Below, in pieces: positions 26,431 through 34,795 of a stretch of 64,000 nt of DNA (the first letter of the stretch is position 1; the number at the start of each line of letters is the position of its first letter). The stretch covers positions 329,938 through 393,937 of the forward strand of contig NZ_JAAQQU010000104.1 in the NCBI RefSeq assembly GCF_011742145.1, read 5' to 3'. The notes beneath the pieces were generated by a model. It searched no databases, was not told where the DNA came from, and was given only the letters and a program-made list of their open reading frames with translations. Source of the stretch: Flavobacterium sp. J49. Its GTDB lineage: Bacteria > Bacteroidota > Bacteroidia > Flavobacteriales > Flavobacteriaceae. The position numbers and the translations under genes were made by a program.

Positions 26431-26668
26431 TATTTATAAACCAACTGATGGCATATGGAATCAATAGCTTTAAAATCATACCAAAAGTTCCTGAAAAAAT
26501 CTTTTTGTAAACCGAATAAAAACCTTCTAGAGGTTCAGATGGAAGTATACTTTCCTTGGTTTTATCAAAGCTGAGCTTCATTTTCTGATAATAGATTTCC
26601 TTTTCCAATTTCAGGATTTCTAAATCGTGCTCGATTTCGGCGTAGGATGAATATTTTTTTGTTCCCAT
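26414..26668 (-). CDS. Small protein, DUF6327-like
   Basis: 84 residues. The N-terminal half is a charged amphipathic helix (SYAEIEHDLEILKLEKEIYYQKMKL), and the C-terminal half is hydrophobic and could form one membrane helix (FGMILKLLIPYAISWFIN) ending RKRGD. It resembles the family I know as DUF6327 in Flavobacteriaceae, but that is from memory of the pattern. It is the last gene of a three-gene operon with the holin-like and YtxH proteins (3-bp and 1-bp junctions), which suggests a shared envelope role. Confidence 0.75.
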   Translation of the reverse strand: MGTKKYSSYAEIEHDLEILKLEKEIYYQKMKLSFDKTKESILPSEPLEGFYSVYKKIFSGTFGMILKLLIPYAISWFINRKRGD

Positions 26669-26671
26669 AAT

Positions 26672-27022
26672 TTAGTCGTTAAAGAATATTTCTGAGAACT
26701 TCTCTAAAATTGGTCCTTCGACAATTTTGTCTTTGACTAAAAATAAAAGCATCGCCAAAACCAAATAAATTCCGGCCACAGCTAAAAATCCTAACGGATA
26801 ACTATCAAACATTTTACCTAAAGCCAAGGCACCGGCAATCGAAACAAAAAGTAAAACAATAGTCAGGCAAAGGGCAATCAACATAAATTTGACCATCAAA
26901 GTCGTTGACTTCATAGCCACTTTAAAACCCCAAAGTTTATAGTAAGCGATACTGCTTTCCATATAAGCTTTGGCATTTTCCTGAATGTCTTCTACATTTT
27001 CTTTGATTTCTTCAAAAGCCAT
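26672..27022 (-). CDS. Phage-holin-like membrane protein (holin superfamily III type)
   Basis: 116 residues. An N-terminal amphipathic segment (EEIKENVEDIQENAKAYMESS) precedes two membrane helices (about 44-69 and 76-98). This is the Phage_holin_3_6/YqjE-like arrangement found in chromosomal genes of many bacteria; despite the name there is no phage nearby and lysis is not implied. In other bacteria such proteins are co-encoded with YtxH or ElaB/YqjD proteins and respond to stress, as here. Its ATG overlaps the YtxH stop by one base (TAATG). Confidence 0.85.
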   Translation of the reverse strand: MAFEEIKENVEDIQENAKAYMESSIAYYKLWGFKVAMKSTTLMVKFMLIALCLTIVLLFVSIAGALALGKMFDSYPLGFLAVAGIYLVLAMLLFLVKDKIVEGPILEKFSEIFFND

Positions 27023-27351
27023 TATTTCTGCAATTTGGCGTTTTGCTTTTTAAGCTCGGCTAATTTCTCTTCTAAAAAAGAAATGGCTTCTTCGGCTTTA
27101 TAACTCGATTTTGAAAGTAAATTTTCAACCGTTTCTTTTAGCTCGTCTTTTGAATGAGAAAATTTTTCTTTGGCTTCTTCTTCAAAAGAACTGAACTTCG
27201 ATTTGGCTTGGTCTTTTAAATCATCAAAACTGTTTTTAATTTTTTCTCTTGTCTTTGACCCTTTATCAGGTGCAAATAAAATTCCGATACCAACACCAAT
27301 GGCTGCACCGGCCAAAAGTGCCAAAATGCTATCTCCTGTTCTACTAGACAT
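27022..27351 (-). CDS. YtxH domain-containing protein
   Basis: 109 residues. A glycine-rich N-terminal membrane segment (ILALLAGAAIGVGIGILFAPDKGSKTREKI) is the YtxH signature, followed by a long charged helix of Lys/Glu/Ser repeats that resembles LEA-like or apolipoprotein-type helices. Likely an inner-membrane-tethered stress protein. First gene of the YtxH/holin-like/DUF6327-like operon. The 280 bp upstream (27352-27631) carry its promoter region and the glnS terminator; no other gene was found there. Confidence 0.9.
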   Translation of the reverse strand: MSSRTGDSILALLAGAAIGVGIGILFAPDKGSKTREKIKNSFDDLKDQAKSKFSSFEEEAKEKFSHSKDELKETVENLLSKSSYKAEEAISFLEEKLAELKKQNAKLQK

Positions 27352-27581
27352 AATTTTGAATTTTTAATTTTATTAAAGTTACGAAAATTTTGCTGAAAAG
27401 CTGTTAAGAGTGCGTTAAACAGTAGAAATTCATTTTAAAGCGATTTAAAAGCAGTTTGCTTCCTTTCTTATAAATTGACATTCCGAATTTTCAAAAATCC
27501 AACAAATTCAATTTATGAAGGCTGATTTTAATTGAATAAAATTATAAGGTTTTAAGTTGCAATAATTTTTACTAATAATAG

Positions 27582-27609
27582 AAAAAGCCTGCTATCACAC
27601 AGGCTTTTC
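27582..27609 (-). terminator. Rho-independent terminator of glnS
   Basis: AAAAGCCTG/CAGGCTTTT with an 8-nt loop, 22 bp past the glnS stop. On the minus strand the stem runs into a T-rich stretch. Confidence 0.85.
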
Positions 27610-27631
27610 ATTTGTAAAATCTATACTAAAT

Positions 27632-29317
27632 TTATTCTTTACTTTCCACTTTGGCCCAAGTATCTCTTAAGCCAACCGTTTTGTTGAAAACCAATTTTTC
27701 TGAAGAAGAATCTTTGTCTACACAAAAATACCCCAAACGTTGGAATTGAAATTGGTCTAAATTTTTAGCCGATTGCAAACTTGGTTCCACATAACCGGTA
27801 ATTACTTCCAAAGAATTTGGGTTGATGAATTCTTTGAAGTCGATTTCTTTATTGCCATCCGGACTTTCATGTGAAAACAAACGGTCATAAATTCGCACTT
27901 CCGCCGGAATCGCATGATTGATAGAAACCCAATGAATTGTTCCTTTTACTTTTCGTTGAGACGCTTCCGTGCCGCTTCCGCTTCGGGAATCGGTATCGTA
28001 AGTACAATGGATTTCAGTGATATTGCCTTCTGCATCTTTAACAACGCTTTCGCCTTTAATGATATAAGCGTTTTTCAAACGCACTTCGGTTCCTAACGTT
28101 AGGCGGAAAAACTTCTTATTGGCTTCTTCCTGAAAATCTTCTCTTTCGATGTATAATTCCTTGGAAAAAGGCACTTTTCTATAGGTCATGACAGCTTCTT
28201 CCGGATTGTTTTCGGCTTCTAACCATTCTTCCTGACCTTCAGGATAATTGGTAATAACCAACTTCACCGGATTCAAAACCGCCATAACACGGTGTGTAGT
28301 TTTATTCAATTCTTCGCGAACGCAAAACTCTAAAAGCGAAACATCAATCAAATTAGTACGCTTGGCAATTCCGATAGTTTTGGCAAAATTCCGAATAGCC
28401 ATTGGCGGATAACCGCGACGACGCATCCCGGAAATGGTACTCATTCTCGGATCATCCCAACCGGTAACGTGTTTTTCTTCAACTAATTGCAATAACTTAC
28501 GTTTAGAAACTACCGTATGTGATAAATTTCTACGAGCGAATTCTCTTTGCTTTGGACGCACCTTAGTTGAATCATACACTTGGTCTAAAAACCAGTCGTA
28601 TAATTCTCGGTGAGGCAAGAACTCAAGTGTACAAAACGAGTGGGATATTTGTTCCAAATAATCACTTTCACCATGTGCCCAATCGTACATGGGATAAATA
28701 CACCATTTATTTCCTGTACGGTGATGATGCGAATGCAAAATGCGGTACATAATCGGATCACGCATCAACATGTTGTTATGTGACATATCGATTTTGGCTC
28801 GAAGAATGTGCGTTCCATTGGGAAACTCACCATTTTTCATTCTTTCAAATAGGTCTAAATTCTCTTCTACTGAACGGTTTCTGTAAGGTGAATCGGTTCC
28901 GGCTTGTGTAGGCGTTCCTTTTTGCTTGGCCATTTCTTCTGAAGATTGGCTGTCCACATAAGCTTTACCTTTTTTGATGAATTCAACAGCCCAATCGTAT
29001 AATTGTTGGAAATAATCCGAAGCATAACATTCGGTATCCCATTGATAACCCAACCATTCGATGTCTTTTTTAATTGCGTCAACGTATTCCTGCTCTTCTT
29101 TAGCCGGATTGGTGTCATCAAAACGCAAATTTACAGGCGCCTGATAATCAATTCCTAAACCAAAATTTAAACAAATAGCACTAGCATGCCCAACGTGTAA
29201 ATAGCCGTTAGGTTCAGGTGGAAAACGAAAACGCAACTTGTCTTTAGACAAACCGTTTTTCATATCTTCTTCGATAATTTGTTCGAGGAAATTAAGTGAC
29301 TTCTCTTCTGTTGACAT
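27632..29317 (-). CDS. glnS: Glutaminyl-tRNA synthetase
   Basis: 561 residues from the ATG at 29317 (MSTEEKSLNFLEQIIEEDMKNG); an upstream in-frame start adds ten non-conserved residues. Class I synthetase: RFPPEPNGYLHVGHA contains the HIGH motif as HVGH, and the KMSKS loop is VVSKRKL. GMRRRGYPPMAIRNF and the C-terminal two beta-barrel anticodon-binding domain (ending KTVGLRDTWAKV) are characteristic of GlnRS. Charges tRNA-Gln directly. It is monocistronic with a terminator downstream. Confidence 0.97.
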   Translation of the reverse strand: MSTEEKSLNFLEQIIEEDMKNGLSKDKLRFRFPPEPNGYLHVGHASAICLNFGLGIDYQAPVNLRFDDTNPAKEEQEYVDAIKKDIEWLGYQWDTECYASDYFQQLYDWAVEFIKKGKAYVDSQSSEEMAKQKGTPTQAGTDSPYRNRSVEENLDLFERMKNGEFPNGTHILRAKIDMSHNNMLMRDPIMYRILHSHHHRTGNKWCIYPMYDWAHGESDYLEQISHSFCTLEFLPHRELYDWFLDQVYDSTKVRPKQREFARRNLSHTVVSKRKLLQLVEEKHVTGWDDPRMSTISGMRRRGYPPMAIRNFAKTIGIAKRTNLIDVSLLEFCVREELNKTTHRVMAVLNPVKLVITNYPEGQEEWLEAENNPEEAVMTYRKVPFSKELYIEREDFQEEANKKFFRLTLGTEVRLKNAYIIKGESVVKDAEGNITEIHCTYDTDSRSGSGTEASQRKVKGTIHWVSINHAIPAEVRIYDRLFSHESPDGNKEIDFKEFINPNSLEVITGYVEPSLQSAKNLDQFQFQRLGYFCVDKDSSSEKLVFNKTVGLRDTWAKVESKE

Positions 29318-29467
29318 ATTCAAAATTTTGAGTCGCAAAGTTATCAAATTTGTTGGTTATTTGGTTATGCGTTCATTTGGTTATTTGACATTTTGAAAAG
29401 AGAAACGTAAATATTTAGTACATTTATCGAATAAACAAATTACCAAATCCACAAATTAACTTTAAAA

Positions 29468-29827
29468 ATGGGAACTATTAAATTGCAAAATATCAGAACC
29501 TTTTCCTTTCACGGTTGTTTGGAAGAAGAAGGCAGAATTGGTTCGGATTACCGAGTTGATTTGGAAATTAAGACCGATTTGAGAAAATCTTCGATTTCCG
29601 ATGACCTCAAAGACACGGTTGATTATGTGCTTTTGAACAAAATTGTAGAAGAAGAAATGGCCATTCGCTCCAAGTTATTGGAACATGTTGCACACAGAAT
29701 CGTAACCCGAATCTTCAAAGAAATCCCAGCGGTTTCAAGAATTCTATTAGCCGTTTCCAAGCTCAATCCACCAATTGGTGGTGATGTTGAAGCGGTTACC
29801 ATTGAAATGGAAGAATATCGTAGTTAA
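29468..29827 (+). CDS. folB: Dihydroneopterin aldolase
   Basis: 119 residues, normal length. It converts dihydroneopterin to 6-hydroxymethyl-dihydropterin and glycolaldehyde in folate synthesis. The conserved Glu-containing GCLEEEGRIGSDYRVDLEI near the N-terminus, TVDYVLLNKIV in the middle, LLEHVAHRI with the pterin-anchoring Glu, and the catalytic-Lys SKLNPPIGG at the end are all visible. Starts 150 bp after the divergent glnS start; a tRNA gene follows on the same strand. No other folate genes are nearby. Confidence 0.95.
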   Translation: MGTIKLQNIRTFSFHGCLEEEGRIGSDYRVDLEIKTDLRKSSISDDLKDTVDYVLLNKIVEEEMAIRSKLLEHVAHRIVTRIFKEIPAVSRILLAVSKLNPPIGGDVEAVTIEMEEYRS

Positions 29828-29885
29828 GTGTGATTTGTAAAGTTGGAAGTACAAAGTAGTAAAAGAAAACTTTTTGCCTTTTGCC

Positions 29886-29915
29886 TTTTGCCTTTTAACT
29901 TTTTTAGTATATTTG
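29886..29915 (+). promoter_or_regulatory. Promoter of tRNA-Cys
   Basis: A TTTTG element at 29886-29890 and an exact TATATTTG box at 29908-29915 are separated by 17 bp, within the Bacteroidota range. Three copies of the 7-bp unit TTTTGCC precede it, giving -33-like TTTTG elements at three registers. The box ends 10 bp before the tRNA. Confidence 0.75.
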
Positions 29916-29925
29916 CCGTCCAACT

Positions 29926-29996
29926 GGCATCGTGGCCGAGCGGCTAGGCACCGGTCTGCAAAACCGTATACTCCGGTTCGAATCCGGACGATGCCT
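29926..29996 (+). tRNA. tRNA-Cys (GCA)
   Basis: 71 nt cloverleaf: acceptor stem GGCATCG pairs with CGATGCC (29989-29995), discriminator T at 29996, no encoded CCA. Anticodon GCA at 29958-29960 in loop CTGCAAA. T arm CCGGTTCGAATCCGG is canonical. Its T-arm and 3' end are duplicated downstream. Confidence 0.95.
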
Positions 29997-30176
29997 CTGA
30001 AACCTTCAAGGAAACTTGGAGGTTTTTTTATGGGTTAATTTTTAGAAAAAATTAATTAAAGTTATGTTCGAATCCGGACTGTGCCTCTAAAACCTTTAAG
30101 CAAACTTGGAGGTTTTATTATGGGCTAATTTTTAGAAAAAATTAATTAAAGATATTGTTCGATTCCGGAACAGAGA
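29976..30176 (+). repeat. Tandem duplication of the tRNA-Cys 3' end (period ~90 bp)
   Basis: The segment starting at GTTCGAATCCGG of the tRNA T arm (29976-30065) is repeated at 30066-30156 with about 8 differences in 90 bases, and a third, truncated and diverged start (GTTCGATTCCGG) occurs at 30157. Each full copy carries the tRNA 3' end, the hairpin terminator and the AT-rich tail TTTTTAGAAAAAATTAATTA. The 5' half of the tRNA is not repeated, so copies 2 and 3 are not genes. Confidence 0.9.
30001..30029 (+). terminator. Terminator of tRNA-Cys
   Basis: AACCTTCAAG/CTTGGAGGTT stem with a GAAA loop and one G-U pair, followed by seven T. A slightly weaker copy of the same hairpin lies at 30090-30119 in the duplicated unit. 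Confidence 0.85.
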
Positions 30177-30188
30177 CTTTTTGAAAGT

Positions 30189-30884
30189 TTATTGATGCTC
30201 GTTTTCTAATTTCTCTATTGCAGAATTTACAATTTTTTGTTCTTTTGGAAACCAGGCTTGCGATAGTAAAACAACACCACAAATGATTAATGCGATACTG
30301 ATTACTTTCTTAATTAAAAGGATATTTTTTGGGTTGAGCTTGCTTCGTAATTGTTTGGCCAGTATTATTTTAAACAAATCGGTGATGAAATAAACGATGA
30401 TTAACGTAGCAAAAAAAGTTATCATTCTGGATGCTTTTAATTCCAATTGCGGACCAATGGTAATAAGAATAGCCAACCAAAATCCGAGGACACCAATGTT
30501 AATAAAGTTCAGGAAAAAACCTTTGATAAATAACGAAAAGTAATTGGTTTTTGCCAATTCTTTCGGATCAATCTCATCGATACTTTTTTTGGATTCTTTT
30601 TTGTTTTTTACAAAGGAAATAATGCCGTAAGTCAACATCACTAATCCGCCAAAAATAAACAATGCCGGATCATCTTTGATGCTTTGAATCAAACGATAAC
30701 TACTAAAAAAAGCTATCAGAATAAATATAATATCTGCTAAAACTACTCCTAAATCAAACATTACAGCAGCTCTGAATCCTTTGACTACACTGGTTTCCAG
30801 TAGTACAAAAAAAACAGGACCAATCATAAAACTTAAGAAAAATCCAAGCGGAATGGCAGATAAAATATCGTTAAGGAAAATCAT
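30189..30884 (-). CDS. LysE/RhtB family amino-acid exporter
   Basis: 231 residues with six predicted membrane helices. The N-terminal GFFLSFMIGPVFFVLLETSVVKGFRAAVMFDLGVVLAD is the LysE-family signature (the GP-x-F-x-x-L block followed by a long hydrophilic linker after helix 3, here KNKKESKKSIDEIDP). Such proteins export amino acids or related small solutes through the inner membrane. It stands alone, transcribed toward the tRNA-Cys repeat. Substrate cannot be predicted. Confidence 0.92.
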   Translation of the reverse strand: MIFLNDILSAIPLGFFLSFMIGPVFFVLLETSVVKGFRAAVMFDLGVVLADIIFILIAFFSSYRLIQSIKDDPALFIFGGLVMLTYGIISFVKNKKESKKSIDEIDPKELAKTNYFSLFIKGFFLNFINIGVLGFWLAILITIGPQLELKASRMITFFATLIIVYFITDLFKIILAKQLRSKLNPKNILLIKKVISIALIICGVVLLSQAWFPKEQKIVNSAIEKLENEHQ

Positions 30885-30940
30885 AGTTTGAGTTTTGACA
30901 TTGCAAGTTAGAATTAAATTTTAACAATTTAAAACTATTT

Positions 30941-31606
30941 CTACTTTGCTTCTTCTATACTTCCTCCGGCTATTACTTTTTGATTGATTTGTTTGGGTTT
31001 GCCATGAATAGTGATGTCACCGCCGGCACGAACTTTGGCTTCAACCAAATTGGTAGCAAAAATATCTGCTTCTCCACCGGCATTGGCGGTAATGGTTGTT
31101 TGGCTGGTTTTCAACTTTTGGGCTTCATAAATTCCACCTGAATTCACTAAAACATCTTGATTGTCAGCCGTTCCTTCCAATGTAATTTTAGAACCATTGG
31201 CCACGCGAACATTTAATTTTTGGGTTTCTAAAATCAATTTTACTTCGGAACCTTCTTTGGCATTGATGTTAAAACTAATTGCTTCTAATTGATCACCACA
31301 AGCAATTCGAGAACCTTCATTGGCTTCAACAGCGGTAAGATTATCGAAATAAACAGTTACCGAAATGTGATCGCCACCTAATAATTTATTTAACGGCATT
31401 CTGATTTTTAATTCGCCATTTTTATTGACCAATTCTACTTCATTACTTTCTTTACCATCAATAACTACTTTGTTTTCATTGCTTTTTACCAATAAAACAT
31501 CAATCTGGTCAAAGGAAGTTACTTTGGTAAAATCACCTACATTTTTTTCAACTTGTCCGAAAGCTAACGAACTGAAAATTAATAAACTATAAAATACATT
31601 TTTCAT
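30941..31606 (-). CDS. Head GIN domain (DUF2807) secreted protein
   Basis: 221 residues. Signal peptide MKNVFYSLLIFSSLAFGQ, then a right-handed beta-helix type DUF2807 (putative auto-transporter adhesin, head GIN) domain: repeated strands such as VSVTVYFDNL-like, VEANEGSRIACGDQLEAISFNINAKEGSEVKL and AKVRAGGDITIHGKPKQIN, with regular Gly turns. Exported to the periplasm or surface; function unknown. It is 27 bp downstream of rnr on the same strand, and the promoter may be shared. Confidence 0.9.
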   Translation of the reverse strand: MKNVFYSLLIFSSLAFGQVEKNVGDFTKVTSFDQIDVLLVKSNENKVVIDGKESNEVELVNKNGELKIRMPLNKLLGGDHISVTVYFDNLTAVEANEGSRIACGDQLEAISFNINAKEGSEVKLILETQKLNVRVANGSKITLEGTADNQDVLVNSGGIYEAQKLKTSQTTITANAGGEADIFATNLVEAKVRAGGDITIHGKPKQINQKVIAGGSIEEAK

Positions 31607-31633
31607 TTTAAAAAAAATTTAATGGAACACTAA

Positions 31634-33814
31634 CTATTCATTTCTTCTGATAAAATGGAAATCCAATTGTTTTTTTACCAAATCGGCATTTTTTACTTTG
31701 ACATAAACTTCATCACCTAGCTGTAATAATCCTTTGGAAACCTGACCAACCAACGCATACTGTTTCTCATCAAAAACATAATAATCTTCTTTGATTTCTC
31801 TGATTCTGACCATGCCTTCGCATTTATTTTCGATGATTTCCACATAAATTCCCCATTCGGTTACGCCTGAAATTACCCCTAGAAACTCTTGGTCTTTGTG
31901 GTCTTGCATGTATTTCACCTGCATGTATTTGACCGAATCTCTTTCGGCTTGTGCAGCCAAACCTTCCATATCACTGGAATGCGCACATTTCTCTTCGTAT
32001 TCTTCTTGGCTCACACTTTTACCTCCGTCAAGATAATACTGCAACAATCGGTGTGCCATCACATCAGGATAACGTCGAATAGGTGAAGTAAAATGACTGT
32101 AGAAATCAAAAGCTAAACCATAATGGCCAATATTTTCAGTTGAATATTTGGCTTTGCTCATGCTTCGAATCGTCAACGTATCAACCAAATTTTGTTCCTT
32201 TTTACCATTGACTTCATTCAATAAATTATTCAACGATTTAGAAATATCTTGTTTGGATTTCATATTGATAGAATAGCCAAATTTAGAAATCACGGTTTGT
32301 AGGTTAATCAACTTGTCTTCGTTAGGTTCGTCGTGAATACGATAGACAAAAGTTTTCTTTTGCTTGCCTATAAATTCAGCTACTTTTCGGTTGGCCAACA
32401 ACATAAATTCTTCTATCAAATGATTGGCATCTTTAGAGATTTTAAAGAACACACCAACCGGTTCGGCTGCTTCATTTAAATTGAATTTTACTTCTACTTT
32501 ATCAAATGAAATCGCTCCGGCTGCCATTCTTTTTCTGCGAAGAATTTTAGCCAAATCATCCATTTTTAAAGTGGCTTCCACAATTTCCTTTGGTGCTTTA
32601 TATGCTGCACCGGTAAGTGAAATTTCTGCCGGAATCACATCTGATTTGGTTTCAATAATTTGTTGCGCTTCTTCATAAGCAAAACGCTGGTCGGAATAAA
32701 TGACGGTTCGCCCAAACCATTGGTTAACCACTTCTGCTTTGGGTGTTAATTCAAACACAGCAGAAAAAGTGTATTTTTCTTCATGCGGTCTGAGTGAACA
32801 AGCAAAATTAGATAATACTTCGGGTAACATTGGCACCACTCTGTCAACCAAATAAACTGAAGTAGCTCTTCGGTAAGCTTCATCATCGAGTATGGTTCCT
32901 TCTTTTAAATAATGGGAAACATCGGCAATATGAACGCCTATTTCAAAGTTTCCATTCTCTAAAACTTGGAAAGATAAAGCATCATCAAAATCTTTGGCAT
33001 CTTTCGGGTCAATGGTGAAGGTTAAAACCTTTCGCATGTCGCGACGTTTGGCAATTTCTTCCTGAGTGATTGACGTATCTAATTTGTTGGCGTAAGCATC
33101 AACTTCTATCGGGAAATCATACGGTAAACCATATTCGGCTAAAATGGCATGAATTTCAGTATTGTGTTCTCCCGGTTTTCCTAAAACTTTAATCACGGAA
33201 CCAAAAGGAGAATCCGCTTTCGCTGGCCAATCTTCTAGTTTCACTAAAACTACATCTCCGTGTTCGGCCTCGCCTAGTTTATTTTTTGGGATAAAAATAT
33301 CAGTGTACATTTTGGCATTTGCCGTAGTGACAAAACCAAAGTTCTTTTGAATATCAACTACTCCAACGAATTCCTCTTTATGTCTTTCTAAAATTTCTAA
33401 GACTTCCGCTTCGGGTTTTCTGGAACTTCTTCGGTCATACACATAGGCTTTTACCGTATCACCGTCTAAAGCGTGATTCAAATTCACAAACGGAACAAAA
33501 ACATCGTGCTCTAATTCGTCACAAACAAAATAAGCCGTTTTTCGCGAAGTCATATCAATGGTTCCTTCATAGTATTTTTGGCTGCTGGCTTTGACTAAAT
33601 ACTTTCCTGGTTCGGATTCTATAATTAGTTTTTGGGCAGCTAATATCTTTAAATCTTTGATAATTTCGTTTCTGCTTTTGGTATCATCCAGTTCCAGGAT
33701 TGCAGCTATTTGTTTGTAGTTGAATGGTTTATTGGCATTCTTGGATAATATTTTAAAAATCTTTTCGGAAAATGTTTTAGTATTCTTTCCGAACTTTTTG
33801 GGTTTCTTACTCAT
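31634..33814 (-). CDS. rnr: Ribonuclease R
   Basis: 726 residues. 3'-to-5' exoribonuclease of the RNB/RNase II family that degrades structured RNA. Domain order: N-terminal helix-turn-helix (about 15-70), two cold-shock domains (about 75-220), the catalytic RNB domain with the DPKDAKDFDDAL motif whose Asp residues bind Mg, and a C-terminal S1 domain (about 640-715, GVISGVTEWGIYVEIIENKCEGMVRI). The C-terminal Lys-rich tail seen in E. coli is absent. It reads leftward from the start of the gene-free region at 34.2 kb, with the small DUF2007 gene divergent. Confidence 0.97.
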   Translation of the reverse strand: MSKKPKKFGKNTKTFSEKIFKILSKNANKPFNYKQIAAILELDDTKSRNEIIKDLKILAAQKLIIESEPGKYLVKASSQKYYEGTIDMTSRKTAYFVCDELEHDVFVPFVNLNHALDGDTVKAYVYDRRSSRKPEAEVLEILERHKEEFVGVVDIQKNFGFVTTANAKMYTDIFIPKNKLGEAEHGDVVLVKLEDWPAKADSPFGSVIKVLGKPGEHNTEIHAILAEYGLPYDFPIEVDAYANKLDTSITQEEIAKRRDMRKVLTFTIDPKDAKDFDDALSFQVLENGNFEIGVHIADVSHYLKEGTILDDEAYRRATSVYLVDRVVPMLPEVLSNFACSLRPHEEKYTFSAVFELTPKAEVVNQWFGRTVIYSDQRFAYEEAQQIIETKSDVIPAEISLTGAAYKAPKEIVEATLKMDDLAKILRRKRMAAGAISFDKVEVKFNLNEAAEPVGVFFKISKDANHLIEEFMLLANRKVAEFIGKQKKTFVYRIHDEPNEDKLINLQTVISKFGYSINMKSKQDISKSLNNLLNEVNGKKEQNLVDTLTIRSMSKAKYSTENIGHYGLAFDFYSHFTSPIRRYPDVMAHRLLQYYLDGGKSVSQEEYEEKCAHSSDMEGLAAQAERDSVKYMQVKYMQDHKDQEFLGVISGVTEWGIYVEIIENKCEGMVRIREIKEDYYVFDEKQYALVGQVSKGLLQLGDEVYVKVKNADLVKKQLDFHFIRRNE

Positions 33815-33926
33815 TGTATCAGTTCTATTATTGTTGAAAATTACGAAATAGTAATTAGTAAATAGTAATTAGTGATTAGTTTTAATTAAAAAATAACAAT
33901 TTGTATCTTTATAAAAACTATAAAAG

Positions 33927-34160
33927 ATGACCGAATTTGTAACCATTGCCACTTTTAATTTTGTTCACGAAATCTCGGTTTTAAAAAGCATTTTAGACCG
34001 AGAAAATATTCCGTATTTATTCCAAAATGAAAACCTGGTTTCTATAGATCCTATGGCCAGTTTGGCATATGGCGGCATCCAATTAAAAATTCATCCCAAC
34101 GATATTCTGGCTGTTCAAACTATTTTAGACGACCTAAATAATAATTTAAAAATCGTTTAA
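33927..34160 (+). CDS. DUF2007 putative signal-transducing protein
   Basis: 77 residues, one compact ferredoxin-like domain: TIATFNFVHEISVLKSILDRENIPYLFQNENLVSIDP, then YGGIQLKIHPNDILAVQTILDDL. This matches DUF2007, whose members bind a partner or ligand of unknown nature. The gene is divergent from rnr (112 bp between starts) and lies immediately left of the gene-free region 34161-34795. Confidence 0.88.
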   Translation: MTEFVTIATFNFVHEISVLKSILDRENIPYLFQNENLVSIDPMASLAYGGIQLKIHPNDILAVQTILDDLNNNLKIV

Positions 34161-34763
34161 AATTTCAAAGTTGTCAACATATATTAAAAACAACAAAAAA
34201 GAATTTTAAAAAATTTAAATTTTATAATGGTTATTATAGGGTGTTAATAGCTGTAATAACTTTTTTCTTAAGGATGAGTTTTAAAAGTTATCTAAACTTA
34301 TACAGAGAAATTAACAATAGTATGAAAAGTCAAAAGGCTTAAAATGAGTAAATTTTTAGGAGTTGTCAACAGTTGTTAACATGTAAAAAATCAGTCAAAT
34401 TTTTAATAAGTTTACTTGTTGATTTGTGTTGAAAACCTGTTTTTTTATGCTGATAAGTATTCCAAAAAAAGAGCAAACTAAATTTGATTTTCTCGTTTCA
34501 ATTTTTGATTAGAAAAAATTCTGTTACAACCTCAAAAAACTTCTGATTTTCTATCCAAAGTTGTTAACAATTCATGTTAATTTAAAGTTAACTGATTATC
34601 AACGATTTGCAAAACACTATCAACATTGTATAATTTTAACATTTGAAATGAAATTTATGCAATGATTTTCAAATAGTTATAGAAAGTTCTCAGTTGGCAA
34701 ATAATCTTAGATTTTAAAAATCAAGTAGTTACAATAAAGTAAAAATCCAACCGATAGTTTCCT
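34161..34763. other. Gene-free AT-rich region with DnaA-box-like cluster; candidate oriC
   Basis: No open frame of useful length on either strand. It contains many 9-mers close to the DnaA box TTATCCACA but with A at position 6: TTGTCAACA at 34171 and 34363, TTGTTAACA at 34373 and 34561, TTATCAACG at 34596, CTATCAACA at 34617, and on the minus strand TTTTCAACA at 34427-34435 and TTATCAGCA at 34448-34456. A very AT-rich stretch at 34187-34245 could be the unwinding element. It is the longest non-coding interval in the window. Calling it the origin is inference. Confidence 0.55.
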
Positions 34764-34771
34764 TAAATTTG
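34764..34771 (+). promoter_or_regulatory. Promoter -7 box for rpiB
   Basis: TAAATTTG, an exact TAnnTTTG match, 24 bp before the rpiB ATG with an A-rich leader (ACACAAAAAAATCAAC) and no Shine-Dalgarno. Confidence 0.6.
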
Positions 34772-34795
34772 TAGTCACAACACAAAAAAATCAAC

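Noticed and set aside
26672-27022. Prophage remnant because of the holin-like gene
   Set aside because: No other phage gene is nearby and the YtxH neighbour indicates the common chromosomal stress-protein context.
27352-27631. A missed gene in the 280-bp gap before glnS
   Set aside because: No frame of useful length; the gap holds the glnS terminator and AT-rich upstream DNA.
30066-30156. A second tRNA gene in the duplicated unit
   Set aside because: The copy lacks the 5' acceptor, D arm and anticodon arm; only the T arm and 3' end are repeated, and the acceptor 3' strand has changed.
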